In this document: piece by piece, positions 20,847-29,325 of the stretch
Layout of the letters: every line of letters begins with the position of its first letter
Numbering within the stretch: the stretch's first letter is position 1
Virus record (IMG/VR): IMGVR_UViG_3300034045_000024
Location: 1 to 35,187 of that record
Length of the DNA stretch: 35,187 bases
Reading direction: 5' to 3' (one strand)
Source: a virus
Made by a program: the position numbers and the translations under genes
Notes under the pieces: generated by a model
What the model was told of the DNA's origin: nothing
Database searches by the model: none
What the model saw: only the letters and a program-made list of their open reading frames with translations

Positions 20847-22157
20847 ATGTCAGCTCTGGCAGTTAAGCCACTTGATGAATCAAAGGATGGTGAGATTGTA
20901 ATTAAATTAAAAGTTCTTCACAGTGGACAAAGGAAACTACAGAGAGAGAAAAAACAATTTAATGTAGCTTGCATGGGTCGCAGATGGGGAAAGACTGTAT
21001 TTGGTGTAGATGTACTGATGCAGGACGGTGGATTATTGGAAGGTATGCCATGCGGTTGGTTTGTTCCAACTTATGACATTATGCTAGAAGTATGGGATGA
21101 AGTTTGCGGAATATTAGAACCTCTGATTGCCCATAAGAACAAATCAGAAAAAAGAATAAAGTTAATAACAGGCGGTAAGCTTGAATTTTGGACACTAGAA
21201 AAGCCAAATGCAGGACGATCAAGGAAATATGCAAAAGTCATAATTGATGAAGCTGCCATGGTTAAGAACTTAATGGATGTTTGGAATAAGGCCATTTCAG
21301 CAACAACACTGGATTATGGAGAAGATGCAGAGGTTTGGTTCTTTTCTACTCCTGCGGGATTTGATGATTTTAGGGAAATGTATCAAAGAGGTCAATCTAA
21401 AGACTGGCCTAATTGGATGTCCTGGAAAATGCCAACATCCTCAAACCCTCATATTTCTAAAGAATACTTAGAAATGAGGAAAAAGGAATTGCCAGAACTG
21501 GTTTATGCTCAAGAGCATTTAGCCGAGTTTGTTGACTTCTCTGGCTTATTGATTAGCAGAGATATGCTAAAGGTTGGAACGCCTACAAATGTGGTTGCTA
21601 CATCCATAGGTGTAGATTTAGCCATAGGCACAAGGGATATTAAATCAAATGCTTATACAGCCATTTCTGTAATGCAAAGAGATTTAGACGGCGGCGTTTA
21701 TTTAAGGCAGGTTAAGCGCGGCAGATGGGCGTTTAATGTAATACTTGAAATGATAGAAGAAATGGCTCGCGATTGGAACGCGGACATAATAGGAATTGAG
21801 AAAGTACAGTTCCAAGATGCAGTCGTTCAAGAGCTGTTAAGAACAACGAATTTGCCCGTAGTTGGAGTTGACACTGGTGGACGTGACAAGATAGTAAGAT
21901 TCTTAGCACTGCAAAACAGATATGAAAGGAAAATGATTTTCCATGATCCTGCGTTAACAAATGGGATTTATGAAGATGAATTATTAACTTTTCCAAATGG
22001 CGAGTTTTTAGATATGGTTGACGCAACGGTTTACGCGTTTAGATTATTGCCAGATAATAAGCATTACAAAGTGATTTCAACAGGCGAAGAAAAAGATTTT
22101 ACAAGTAAGTCAGAACACACAATTAACAAGAAGCGCGGCTTCGGGTCGGTAAGATAA
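20847..22157 (+). CDS. Terminase large subunit
   Basis: 436 residues. ATPase domain: Walker A GRRWGKT (44-50), Walker B VIIDEA (131-136), coupling motif FFSTPAG. Nuclease domain starts at 'SIGVDLAIGTRD' (D257) with 'DIIGIEKVQFQDAVVQEL' and a late Asp in 'FLDMVDATVYAFR'. It translocates and cuts DNA at the portal. Its stop overlaps the portal start by one base. Confidence 0.95.
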   Translation: MSALAVKPLDESKDGEIVIKLKVLHSGQRKLQREKKQFNVACMGRRWGKTVFGVDVLMQDGGLLEGMPCGWFVPTYDIMLEVWDEVCGILEPLIAHKNKSEKRIKLITGGKLEFWTLEKPNAGRSRKYAKVIIDEAAMVKNLMDVWNKAISATTLDYGEDAEVWFFSTPAGFDDFREMYQRGQSKDWPNWMSWKMPTSSNPHISKEYLEMRKKELPELVYAQEHLAEFVDFSGLLISRDMLKVGTPTNVVATSIGVDLAIGTRDIKSNAYTAISVMQRDLDGGVYLRQVKRGRWAFNVILEMIEEMARDWNADIIGIEKVQFQDAVVQELLRTTNLPVVGVDTGGRDKIVRFLALQNRYERKMIFHDPALTNGIYEDELLTFPNGEFLDMVDATVYAFRLLPDNKHYKVISTGEEKDFTSKSEHTINKKRGFGSVR

Positions 22158-23638
22158 TGACAAAACAAATAAAGAAAGAAGAAACTCCACAAAAACCAGC
22201 AACTGGCAGGGTTGTAAGTTCAGTTAAAAGTGATTTTGATGGATTTTCATCATACATGAATTCAATGCTTTCTTCATCAGATAGTGTGCTGGCTTCAATT
22301 GGCGGAGATTATAAGTTATATGATGAGATACTCAGAGATGATCAAGTCAAAGCCTGTTTTCAACAAAGACGGCTTGCGGTTGTATCATCAGAATTACTCA
22401 TTGAACCAGGTGGCGAATCACCACAAGATATTGCTTGTGCAGAAGCTTTAAAAGTCGAGGTTGAATTATTAAAGTTTGATAATTTAACAGACAAAATGCT
22501 TTATGATCAATTTTACGGTTATGCCGTTTCTGAGGTGGTATGGACAATACGCGGCACATTGTATGGATTTGATAAAATAATCGTTCGTGATCGCTCACGT
22601 TTCCATTTTGACAATGATTGCGTGCTTAGACTAGCCGCTGTGAATGGTACTGGTGACGGTATTAAATGCGAGCCCCCATATTTCTGGACAACATCGGTCG
22701 GTGCAACTCATGACGATGAACCATATGGACTTGGATTAGCTCATTATTTGTATTGGCCTGTATTATTCAAACGCGGGGGTATTAAATTCTGGATGAAGTT
22801 CATCGAGAGATTTGCACAGCCTTCGATACTTGGTAAATATCCAAATGGAACGGTTGAAGATGACAAGGATAATCTTTTAGCGGCAATTAAATCAATTGCA
22901 AGTGAAACAGGCACATTATTACCAGAGGGTATGACAATTGAACTAATTGAAGCCACGCGCTCAGGGTCTGCTGATCAAGCAAAGCTTATTGAGATAATGA
23001 ATAGTGCTATTTCAAAGATAATACTAGGCCAAACAATGACGACCGACAATGGAAGCAGTCAATCACAAGCTAAAGTCCACATGGAAGTCAGAGAAGATAT
23101 AATTGATTCAGATGCAAATATTCAATGCGAATCATTCCAAGATGGACCAGCGACATGGTTTACTGAAATTAACTTTTCAGATGCTAAAGTTCCTTTAATT
23201 TCTCGCAAGACCGAGAAAGAAGAAGAACCGGCACAAAGAGTTGAACGAGATGCTAAAATTTACGCCACTGGTTACGCACCTACTCAAGATTATATTGATA
23301 GGCATTATGGCGAAGGTAATTATTTACCGACAATTGATCCAGTTGTTAATACAACACTTAAAGATAAAACAAACTTTGCTGAATTTGCTGAATCACAATT
23401 CCCCGACCAGAAGGAACTTGATGATGCTTTGGATAGCTTAACTGATAATGAACTTAATGATCAGATGGCAGTTATCATTGAGCCGATACTAGATTTTGCA
23501 GAAAAAAACGGAGCTGATAAGGCACTGAAAAAAATGGATGAAGTTTATGACGCCATGGATATTGATGACTTGACCGACCAGTTAACCCAGATGCTTTTTG
23601 TTGCAGAAATACATGGGCGATTCAATGCCACAAAATAA
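22157..23638 (+). CDS. Portal protein (Mu gp29 / DUF935 family)
   Basis: 493 residues. 'LYDEILRDDQVKACFQQRRL', 'YGYAVSEVVW', 'FWMKFIERFAQPSILGKYPN' and 'IILGQTMTTDNGSSQSQAKV' are signatures of the Mu gp29-like portal family. Forms the head vertex ring for packaging and tail joining. The Asp/Glu-rich C-terminal end overlaps the MuF gene. Confidence 0.94.
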   Translation: MTKQIKKEETPQKPATGRVVSSVKSDFDGFSSYMNSMLSSSDSVLASIGGDYKLYDEILRDDQVKACFQQRRLAVVSSELLIEPGGESPQDIACAEALKVEVELLKFDNLTDKMLYDQFYGYAVSEVVWTIRGTLYGFDKIIVRDRSRFHFDNDCVLRLAAVNGTGDGIKCEPPYFWTTSVGATHDDEPYGLGLAHYLYWPVLFKRGGIKFWMKFIERFAQPSILGKYPNGTVEDDKDNLLAAIKSIASETGTLLPEGMTIELIEATRSGSADQAKLIEIMNSAISKIILGQTMTTDNGSSQSQAKVHMEVREDIIDSDANIQCESFQDGPATWFTEINFSDAKVPLISRKTEKEEEPAQRVERDAKIYATGYAPTQDYIDRHYGEGNYLPTIDPVVNTTLKDKTNFAEFAESQFPDQKELDDALDSLTDNELNDQMAVIIEPILDFAEKNGADKALKKMDEVYDAMDIDDLTDQLTQMLFVAEIHGRFNATK

Positions 23639-24908
23639 CCCCAAAACCCTATATGATTTATTCAAGCTTGCACCAGATCAAGCGATTAAATGGTTTGGAA
23701 ACAAAGGCAATCAAAAAAGCTGGAATTGGTTTGAGGTATGGCAAGAGCAACATGCCAAGGCGTTCACAGTTGCCAAGTCTATGTCATTTGATATTCTTGC
23801 TGATGTCAGACAAGCAACAGAACAAGCATTAAAACAAGGATTGACAAGTAGGCAGTATAGATCATTGCTTACAAACAAGCTAAAAGCAAAAGGATGGTGG
23901 GGAAAAAAAGATATTCGCAACCCAAATACAGGAGTTGTTCAAAAAGTACAGTTGGGCTCACCATGGCGACTGAATACAATTTATCAGACCAATATGCAAT
24001 CATCAATGATGTCTGGCCGCTGGAAAGCATTTTATGATAACCGTAAGAAACGCCCTTTTCTTCAATACATTGCTGTGCTTGATTCTATAACAAGAAAATC
24101 ACATGCTGCTCTACATGGTAAAATATTCCCTATTGGCGACCCAATATGGAACAGTATTTATCCGCCCAATGGGTTCCAATGTAGGTGTCGTGTTAGGGCA
24201 TTAACTGAAAAGCAAGCAGTTCAGCGTGGATATAACTCAAATGAAAAATATAAAGTTCCTGATGATTTCCCAGACAATGGGTTTAGTCACAACAATGGCA
24301 TTGGACAAATTGCCAATGACATAAAAACGTGGAAATCTTTATATAAAGTAGAAACTTCTATTTCTAAAAAATATACACCAAAGTTTATCGATGAATTAAT
24401 GAAAATAGGTGTTTATACTGCATTCATTGATCGGGCATATAATAGAAATAAAGCAATCGGGGATTTGGTTACCACTGGATACATGAGTAATAAAGAATTT
24501 GACGTTCTTAAGAATCATTACCCATCGTTAGATAATGGGGCTTTAGTTTTTAGCGACAGCCTGATTGTTGGGAAAAAAGCTATTAGACACTCTAAAGAAA
24601 GAGCCGACAGGAAAACAGGAAAACCATTAAACCCAGATCAATTATCAATAGCCGACTGGAAAGCGTTGCCTTTATATTATCTACATAGAAAAGCGGTGTA
24701 TTTGGATAAATCATCAAATGACATTATCGTCATTATGAAAAGTCGTAATGATAGTCGCTACATTAAAATGGTTTATAAATCAGGGGACTTTTATAAGTTT
24801 GATTTCCGAGGTGGTTCTATACGAACGGCATTCTATACCGAAAACGTAAAAGTATATGGTAAAGATTCTAATAAATATGAATTAATTTATGGAAAGAATA
24901 TTGAATAA
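23613..24908 (+). CDS. MuF-like minor head protein with C-terminal toxin-like (PBECR-type) domain
   Basis: 431 residues from the ATG at 23613; an ATG at 23625 is equally possible. The N-terminal half is Mu gpF/SPP1 gp7-like: 'WRLNTIYQTNMQSSMMSGRW' and 'YPPNGFQCRCRVRALTEKQA'. Residues beyond about 240 are not part of MuF. They contain 'ALVFSDSLIVGKKAIRHSKE', 'WKALPLYYLHRKAVYLDKSS' and 'DSRYIKMVYKSGDFYKFDFR', resembling the PBECR (phage barnase-EndoU-colicin E5/D-RelE) nuclease domains fused to MuF proteins in temperate phages. Such domains may be injected with phage DNA. MuF part certain, toxin part moderately so. Confidence 0.85.
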   Translation: MGDSMPQNNPKTLYDLFKLAPDQAIKWFGNKGNQKSWNWFEVWQEQHAKAFTVAKSMSFDILADVRQATEQALKQGLTSRQYRSLLTNKLKAKGWWGKKDIRNPNTGVVQKVQLGSPWRLNTIYQTNMQSSMMSGRWKAFYDNRKKRPFLQYIAVLDSITRKSHAALHGKIFPIGDPIWNSIYPPNGFQCRCRVRALTEKQAVQRGYNSNEKYKVPDDFPDNGFSHNNGIGQIANDIKTWKSLYKVETSISKKYTPKFIDELMKIGVYTAFIDRAYNRNKAIGDLVTTGYMSNKEFDVLKNHYPSLDNGALVFSDSLIVGKKAIRHSKERADRKTGKPLNPDQLSIADWKALPLYYLHRKAVYLDKSSNDIIVIMKSRNDSRYIKMVYKSGDFYKFDFRGGSIRTAFYTENVKVYGKDSNKYELIYGKNIE

Positions 24909-24909
24909 T

Positions 24910-25009
24910 GTAAAGCGCGGGAGGCCGCCCAACCCTCCATCCCGATTAGCACGAAGCTTGAATCAGTGCGCAGCACCGGCGGTAATTAATTTCTGGCGTC
25001 GCGCTTTAC
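24910..25009 (+). ncRNA. GC-rich structured RNA element between MuF and gpG genes
   Basis: Closed by a perfect 10-bp stem GTAAAGCGCG/CGCGCTTTAC (24910-24919 and 25000-25009). Inside, GGAGG (24920-24924) pairs with CCTCC (24934-24938); the hairpin loop carries CCGCC (24925-24929), complementary to GGCGG at 24978-24982, a potential pseudoknot. GCAC/GTGC (24949-24952 and 24966-24969) form another helix. The block is far more GC-rich than the neighbouring genes, and I see no convincing ORF in the interval. Identity unknown. Confidence 0.7.
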
Positions 25010-25028
25010 TTGGAAGCTGTATTATAAC

Positions 25029-25472
25029 ATGAAAATATCAATTGACTCAACTCACGCAATAAAAGGGCTTAATAACATACTAAGTAAAGTATCTAACACG
25101 GCCCCATTAATGGAAGAAATTGCAGGATTTCTTGCTGATGTCACAGAAGATGCTTTTCAAGGTGAGTATGATCCATCAACTGGGGCGGGATGGACTGGAT
25201 TGTTACCAGCTACAATTAAAGCAAGAACAAGAAAAGGGCATTGGCCTGGTAAGATACTATCAGAGAGTGGCAACCTTGCATCAAGTGTGGTTACTAACTC
25301 TAGTGACGACTTTGCGGAGATAGGTACCAATAAAACATATGGAGCAGCGCATCAATTTGGAGTTGATAGCTTTTCAGACCGATCTGGTGAGTTACCAGAA
25401 CGGCCGTTTATTGGCTTTTCACCACAAGATGCTGATGATATTGAACAAATGATTGCTGAATATTTAAACTAA
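25029..25472 (+). CDS. Virion morphogenesis / tail completion protein (Mu gpG family)
   Basis: 147 residues. 'WTGLLPATIKARTRKGHWPG', 'ILSESGNLASSVV', 'YGAAHQFGVDSFSDRSGELP' and 'RPFIGFSPQDADDIEQ' are the phage virion morphogenesis family pattern. In Mu the gene sits between F and I, as here. It begins 19 bases after the structured RNA; only a weak ribosome site (GGAAG) is visible. Confidence 0.92.
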   Translation: MKISIDSTHAIKGLNNILSKVSNTAPLMEEIAGFLADVTEDAFQGEYDPSTGAGWTGLLPATIKARTRKGHWPGKILSESGNLASSVVTNSSDDFAEIGTNKTYGAAHQFGVDSFSDRSGELPERPFIGFSPQDADDIEQMIAEYLN

Positions 25473-25492
25473 TTTAAAAAAATATCACCATC

Positions 25493-25536
25493 ATTCCGCT
25501 TTATGCCTAAAAAGTGGAATGGTTTTTTAGTATTTT
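25493..25536 (+). promoter_or_regulatory. Probable activator-dependent late promoter (PI-like), dyad copy 2
   Basis: Exact second copy of the 28-bp dyad (25493-25520), with a -10-like TATTTT (25531-25536) at the same offset as in copy 1. It lies before the protease gene, the position of Mu PI. A run GGTTTTTTAG after the dyad also allows reading it as an intrinsic terminator. Confidence 0.6.
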
Positions 25537-25543
25537 GCACATC

Positions 25544-26677
25544 ATGGCAAATAAAAAACAGAAACATTACCAATTTGAAGTACTGCGCACAGGAACTTTT
25601 ATTGATGCTAATGGCAGAAAAGTAACGATAAGTCAGTCAGACCTCAATGAGCTTTCAGAAAGCTATGATGCAATTAATTCACCATCTCCTTTAGTCGCTG
25701 GACACCCAAAAGACAATGACCCCGCTCTTGGCTGGGCTGATTCTTTTTCCGTTGTTGGCAATAAACTAATAGGATTCTCCAAAAAAGTTCATAAGAATTT
25801 ATCCAAAGCAGTCAATCAAGGGTTATATAAAAAGATAAGTCTATCAATATACGATCCTGATTCAACATCAAATCCAGTACCAGGTAAAAAATACATTAGA
25901 CATGTTGGTTTTTTAGGAGCTGCTGCTCCTGCCGTTCCTGGACTTAAAACATTGGCCTTTAGTGCTGATGAATCAGGCTTCACTGAAATTGAATTATCCG
26001 ATGTTACTTTTTCAGAAAGCACATGGAGCGATAAAACAACCGCTGGAATTTTAGGAAAGTTAAGAGAATTTATTATTGATAAGTTCTCAATCGAAGATGC
26101 AGACAAAGTTGTACGGCCTTGGGAAATCGATTCTATCAAAGAGTCAGCTACAAGACGCGAAGTTAAAGACACTGCAAGAGCACAAACCACCAATTCATTT
26201 ACAGAAACCTCAGAGGACACAGAAATGACCCCAGAAGAAATAGCCGCGCTACAGACAAACTTGTCCGAAGCCAAAACCAAAGTCACAAGCTTAGAAACTG
26301 AGGTTGCAGACTTAAAACAAACCATTGCAGATGGCATTGAACAATCAAGAGTTAAGGATATTAATGACTTTTGCGATCAAGCCATAAAAGACGGCAATAT
26401 TTTACCAGCTGATAAAGACAGACATGTGCAAATCATGTCCAGCTTACCAGTTAGCGAGATTGAATTCGCAGAAGGTAAAACTTCAGCTTTGCAGTTATAT
26501 AAAGACTCACTAACAGCAAAGAAAGCAAATATTGATTTTAGTGAAAAATCAAGAAACGAAAAAGGCTATCAAAAGCCAGAAGATAAATTAAACCAAGTCG
26601 CAAAAATAGAAGCACATGCCAAAGAAAAAAGCATGAGCTTTGTTGAAGCGGCCAAAGATTTGGAGATTACAGCATGA
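25544..26677 (+). CDS. Head maturation protease with C-terminal scaffold (Mu gpI-like)
   Basis: 377 residues from the ATG at 25544; a GTG at 25514 lies inside the dyad and is unlikely. Protease part about 1-150: 'YQFEVLRTGTFIDANGRKVT', 'PSPLVAGHPKDNDPALGWAD', 'LYKKISLSIYDPDS' and 'RHVGFLGAAAPAVPGLK', the Mu I-like pattern (catalytic His/Ser not assigned with certainty). The C-terminal part (from 228) is a Glu/Lys-rich coiled coil, the scaffold. An internal start probably makes the scaffold alone. Confidence 0.9.
   Translation: MANKKQKHYQFEVLRTGTFIDANGRKVTISQSDLNELSESYDAINSPSPLVAGHPKDNDPALGWADSFSVVGNKLIGFSKKVHKNLSKAVNQGLYKKISLSIYDPDSTSNPVPGKKYIRHVGFLGAAAPAVPGLKTLAFSADESGFTEIELSDVTFSESTWSDKTTAGILGKLREFIIDKFSIEDADKVVRPWEIDSIKESATRREVKDTARAQTTNSFTETSEDTEMTPEEIAALQTNLSEAKTKVTSLETEVADLKQTIADGIEQSRVKDINDFCDQAIKDGNILPADKDRHVQIMSSLPVSEIEFAEGKTSALQLYKDSLTAKKANIDFSEKSRNEKGYQKPEDKLNQVAKIEAHAKEKSMSFVEAAKDLEITA
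26225..26677 (+). CDS. Scaffold protein from internal in-frame start (Mu gpZ-like)
   Basis: ATG at 26225 preceded by AGAGG eight bases upstream, in frame with the protease. Product 150 residues beginning MTPEEIAALQTNLSEAKTKV, helical with a clear coiled coil. In Mu and lambda the scaffold is made from an internal start in the protease gene. Inferred from ribosome site and family precedent. Confidence 0.6.
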   Translation: MTPEEIAALQTNLSEAKTKVTSLETEVADLKQTIADGIEQSRVKDINDFCDQAIKDGNILPADKDRHVQIMSSLPVSEIEFAEGKTSALQLYKDSLTAKKANIDFSEKSRNEKGYQKPEDKLNQVAKIEAHAKEKSMSFVEAAKDLEITA

Positions 26678-27009
26678 GCCAAGAAGCAATTTTATTTCCG
26701 TTAACCCTACAAGCTACAGCCGCAGTATTGGCTGATAGATGTGTAGATCAAGACGGCGGGTATTCAACAGCGGCTGCCAGCTCTTTTGGCATTACTACAG
26801 TTGACATGGCTATTAATGATTATGCAGCGGTTTCAGTTATGGGAACCAAGATAGTCACAGCAGGCGGTGTTATTGCTAAAGATGCTTATGTTGAAGTTGG
26901 CACGGATGGCAAAGTAGTTACATTTGCAGCAGGTGTGAAGGTGGGTAGATGCCTACAAGCCGCCGCAGCCGATGGTGACAAAATCGAAATTTTACAATTC
27001 GTTAATTAA
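26674..27009 (+). CDS. Capsid decoration protein (DUF2190-like)
   Basis: 111 residues, Ala/Val/Gly-rich, beta-structured: 'GITTVDMAINDYAAVSVMGT', 'GGVIAKDAYVEVGTDGKVVT'. Family members stabilise the capsid surface and lie between scaffold and major capsid genes. ATGA overlap with the protease stop. Confidence 0.82.
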   Translation: MSQEAILFPLTLQATAAVLADRCVDQDGGYSTAAASSFGITTVDMAINDYAAVSVMGTKIVTAGGVIAKDAYVEVGTDGKVVTFAAGVKVGRCLQAAAADGDKIEILQFVN

Positions 27010-27020
27010 GGAGACCTAGA

Positions 27021-27965
27021 ATGTCAAAAATGAATAAAAGTCAGATAAGAATGGGTCAAGATCCTGTTTTAACAACAGTAGTGCAGCAACATAGACCTAA
27101 TAAGTTCAATTTGGGTGACGCACTATTTCCACCAGTACCAGTTCCTAGTGATTCTGGATTAATCCGTGTATTTGGAGACGAAGCTTTCCAGATTGTTGAT
27201 ACTAAAAGAGCACCTGGAGCGATTTATAAAAATGTAAATGCATCTTACAGCTCAACTAGATATCAATTAATAAACCAAGGCTTGAAAACTAGCCTTGAAT
27301 TTGAGAACGAGTTGGAAGGTAAAAAAGTCGGTGTCGATGTAGTCGCGCCCAACTTAATTAATCTTGACATGAAAATGAAAATGTCACTTGAAAAAGATAA
27401 GGCTGACTTGGCTGGTAATTTGGCAAATTATCCAACGGCTAACAAAATCACCTTATCTGGCACTTCTCAATTTTCAGATTATGTAAACTCAGACCCACGC
27501 GCAGTGGTTCAGGCTCTTGTTGATGCTATTGAGGACGCCACAGGTGAAGAAGTTACTGTCATGGGCATGTCAAAACCAGTCTTTAGAGTATTGAAATTGC
27601 ACCCTGACATTATAGCAGCCGCTAAGGCCATTGGTGTTGGTGAAAAAACCATCACTAAGGCTGATTTAGCCGAGTTCTTCGGTATTCCCAGAATCATCGT
27701 ATCAAGTGCGCGTTTTCAAGATGCGAACACTGGTACCTGGTCTTATTTTTGGGGCAATGATATTTACTTGGCAGCTGTCCCAGACAAAGGCGAATCTAAA
27801 GAATACATGTCATTTGCTTACACTTACCAGCATGAAGATTATCCAGGCGTAATGAAGAAATACTGGGATGAATCAAACGACACAATGAACTGGAAGCAAA
27901 AAGACAACAATGCACCAGTAATTGTATCAAACGCATCTGGTGCATTAATTAAATCCGCAATTTAG
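27021..27965 (+). CDS. Major capsid protein
   Basis: 314 residues, preceded by AAGGAG. 'FPPVPVPSDSGLIRVFGDEA' near the N-terminus, 'NLANYPTANKITLSGTSQFS', 'MGMSKPVFRVLKLHPDIIAA' and 'YFWGNDIYLAAVPDKGES' fit the HK97-fold major capsid group found in B3-like and other Mu-head phages. Position after the decoration protein agrees. Confidence 0.9.
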   Translation: MSKMNKSQIRMGQDPVLTTVVQQHRPNKFNLGDALFPPVPVPSDSGLIRVFGDEAFQIVDTKRAPGAIYKNVNASYSSTRYQLINQGLKTSLEFENELEGKKVGVDVVAPNLINLDMKMKMSLEKDKADLAGNLANYPTANKITLSGTSQFSDYVNSDPRAVVQALVDAIEDATGEEVTVMGMSKPVFRVLKLHPDIIAAAKAIGVGEKTITKADLAEFFGIPRIIVSSARFQDANTGTWSYFWGNDIYLAAVPDKGESKEYMSFAYTYQHEDYPGVMKKYWDESNDTMNWKQKDNNAPVIVSNASGALIKSAI

Positions 27966-27973
27966 GAGGTTGT

Positions 27974-28291
27974 ATGAATTTATTAAATCCAATATTACAT
28001 AACGGAAAACGTTATGAAGCTGGTAAATATGATGGCGGTTTGCCTAAAGATGTAGAGAAAGACTTTATATCTGAAGGTTATTTTGACCTAAACAATGCTA
28101 TTAAGTTGCCACAAGTTGATCCTGATGATTTGAATATTAAAGGTATTCAAAAATTATCAGTTTCTAAGTTGAAAAAGGCCATTGTCAATTTATCTAATGA
28201 TGAACTTATTGAGCTTCATGAATTGGAATCTAATTCAGAAGATCCAAGAAAAGGCGCGTTAGCTGCAATTGATGAGGCTTTAACTGATTAA
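27974..28291 (+). CDS. Small head protein, Mu gp35-like position
   Basis: 105 residues with GGAGG at 27965-27969. 'NPILHNGKRYEAGKYDGGLP' at the start resembles FluMu/gp35-type N-terminal segments. The C-terminus, 'LSVSKLKKAIVNLSNDELIE' onward, may be a small helical (HeH/SAP-like) domain. Function unknown. Confidence 0.65.
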   Translation: MNLLNPILHNGKRYEAGKYDGGLPKDVEKDFISEGYFDLNNAIKLPQVDPDDLNIKGIQKLSVSKLKKAIVNLSNDELIELHELESNSEDPRKGALAAIDEALTD

Positions 28292-28293
28292 TC

Positions 28294-28722
28294 ATGGCTT
28301 ATGCATTATTAACAGACTTGGAAGAACGGTTTGGAGTTGATGAAATAAATCAGCTTTCAGACCGTGACAATGATGGCGTTAATGATGTGGGTGTTGTTGA
28401 CGGTGCTCTAGATGATGCGACCGATGAAATTAATAGTTATTTAGCAAGAAAGTACACAGTGCCGGTTGTTTCAGTTTCTGCCAATCTTAAAAAAACATGT
28501 TGTGATATTGCAAGATATTTACTCCATGGAGATGCAGCAACAGAAGAAGTTGAGAAACGATATAAACGAGCTGTTGCATGGCTGAACGATTTAGCCAGTG
28601 GCAAAGCTGTTTTAACAGATGCCAGTGGCGTTGTTACAGCAATTGCAGGTACTTCAACAAGTGGCGTTAAGAGTTTTTCTAACGATCGATTATTTACAGA
28701 TGAATCATTGGCCAGTTATTGA
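28294..28722 (+). CDS. Head-tail joining protein, DUF1320 / Mu gp36
   Basis: 142 residues. 'AYALLTDLEERFGVDEINQL', 'DDATDEINSYLARKYTVPV' and 'LKKTCCDIARYLLHG', then 'VEKRYKRAVAWLNDLASGK', match the DUF1320 (gp36) pattern throughout. Likely forms the ring below the portal. Confidence 0.93.
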   Translation: MAYALLTDLEERFGVDEINQLSDRDNDGVNDVGVVDGALDDATDEINSYLARKYTVPVVSVSANLKKTCCDIARYLLHGDAATEEVEKRYKRAVAWLNDLASGKAVLTDASGVVTAIAGTSTSGVKSFSNDRLFTDESLASY

Positions 28723-29144
28723 TGCTTGACTATGGATTGTGGCAGCAAAGATTAAAAGATGGGCTTGGTAGCAGTGTTAAAAAAGTAGGTTTTTCAGCTG
28801 ATATTAAATCAGTTTTAGCAAATGCAGTAAAAGCTACACCTTCAATACATGTAATACCAAGGGATGAACGAGCTGTTGACATGCCTACTACTGGCACAAA
28901 CCGTTCAAGAATCACAGCAGGGATTGACGTTGTGATTATAGCCAAAGACTCCAGTGATGCACTTGGTGGTCAGGCAAAAAAGAATATTAAAAGCATTAGA
29001 GATGCAGTTTATACAATACTAATGGGATGGAAACCACCTGATGCAACACAGCCCGTATTTTTCAGGGCTGGAAAAAGAATAGCAATGCACAAAGGCTTAT
29101 TAATTTGGGCAGACACTTACGATTGTAAATTTATAAAAGGTTAA
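28722..29144 (+). CDS. Head-tail protein, DUF1834 / Mu gp37-like
   Basis: 140 residues from the ATG at 28722, which overlaps the gp36 stop (TGATG). 'RSRITAGIDVVIIAKDSSDA' and 'GLLIWADTYDCKFIKG' fit gp37-like/tail terminator proteins. Directly after gp36, as in Mu. Confidence 0.8.
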   Translation: MLDYGLWQQRLKDGLGSSVKKVGFSADIKSVLANAVKATPSIHVIPRDERAVDMPTTGTNRSRITAGIDVVIIAKDSSDALGGQAKKNIKSIRDAVYTILMGWKPPDATQPVFFRAGKRIAMHKGLLIWADTYDCKFIKG

Positions 29145-29148
29145 TAAC

Positions 29149-29325
29149 ATGGCAAAAGAAAATATTAAACGCCCAGACGTTCAGTCTTCTGATTTAGACA
29201 CAACTAAATTCAGTTCATTCATACGCGATCCAAAAACTGGGAAATGCAAAGGTGTTGTGGAAGCAACAAAACCATCTTTAACAACAAAAGAAAGAAAAGA
29301 TTTATTGAATAAAGGAGAGTTGTAA
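29149..29325 (+). CDS. Small basic tail-region protein, 58 aa
   Basis: ATG at 29149, five bases after the previous stop; its stop overlaps the tail tube start (TAATG). Hydrophilic: 'MAKENIKRPDVQSSDLDTTK', ends KDLLNKGEL. Mu has a similar small gene (gp38-like) before the tail genes; equivalence not shown. Confidence 0.65.
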   Translation: MAKENIKRPDVQSSDLDTTKFSSFIRDPKTGKCKGVVEATKPSLTTKERKDLLNKGEL

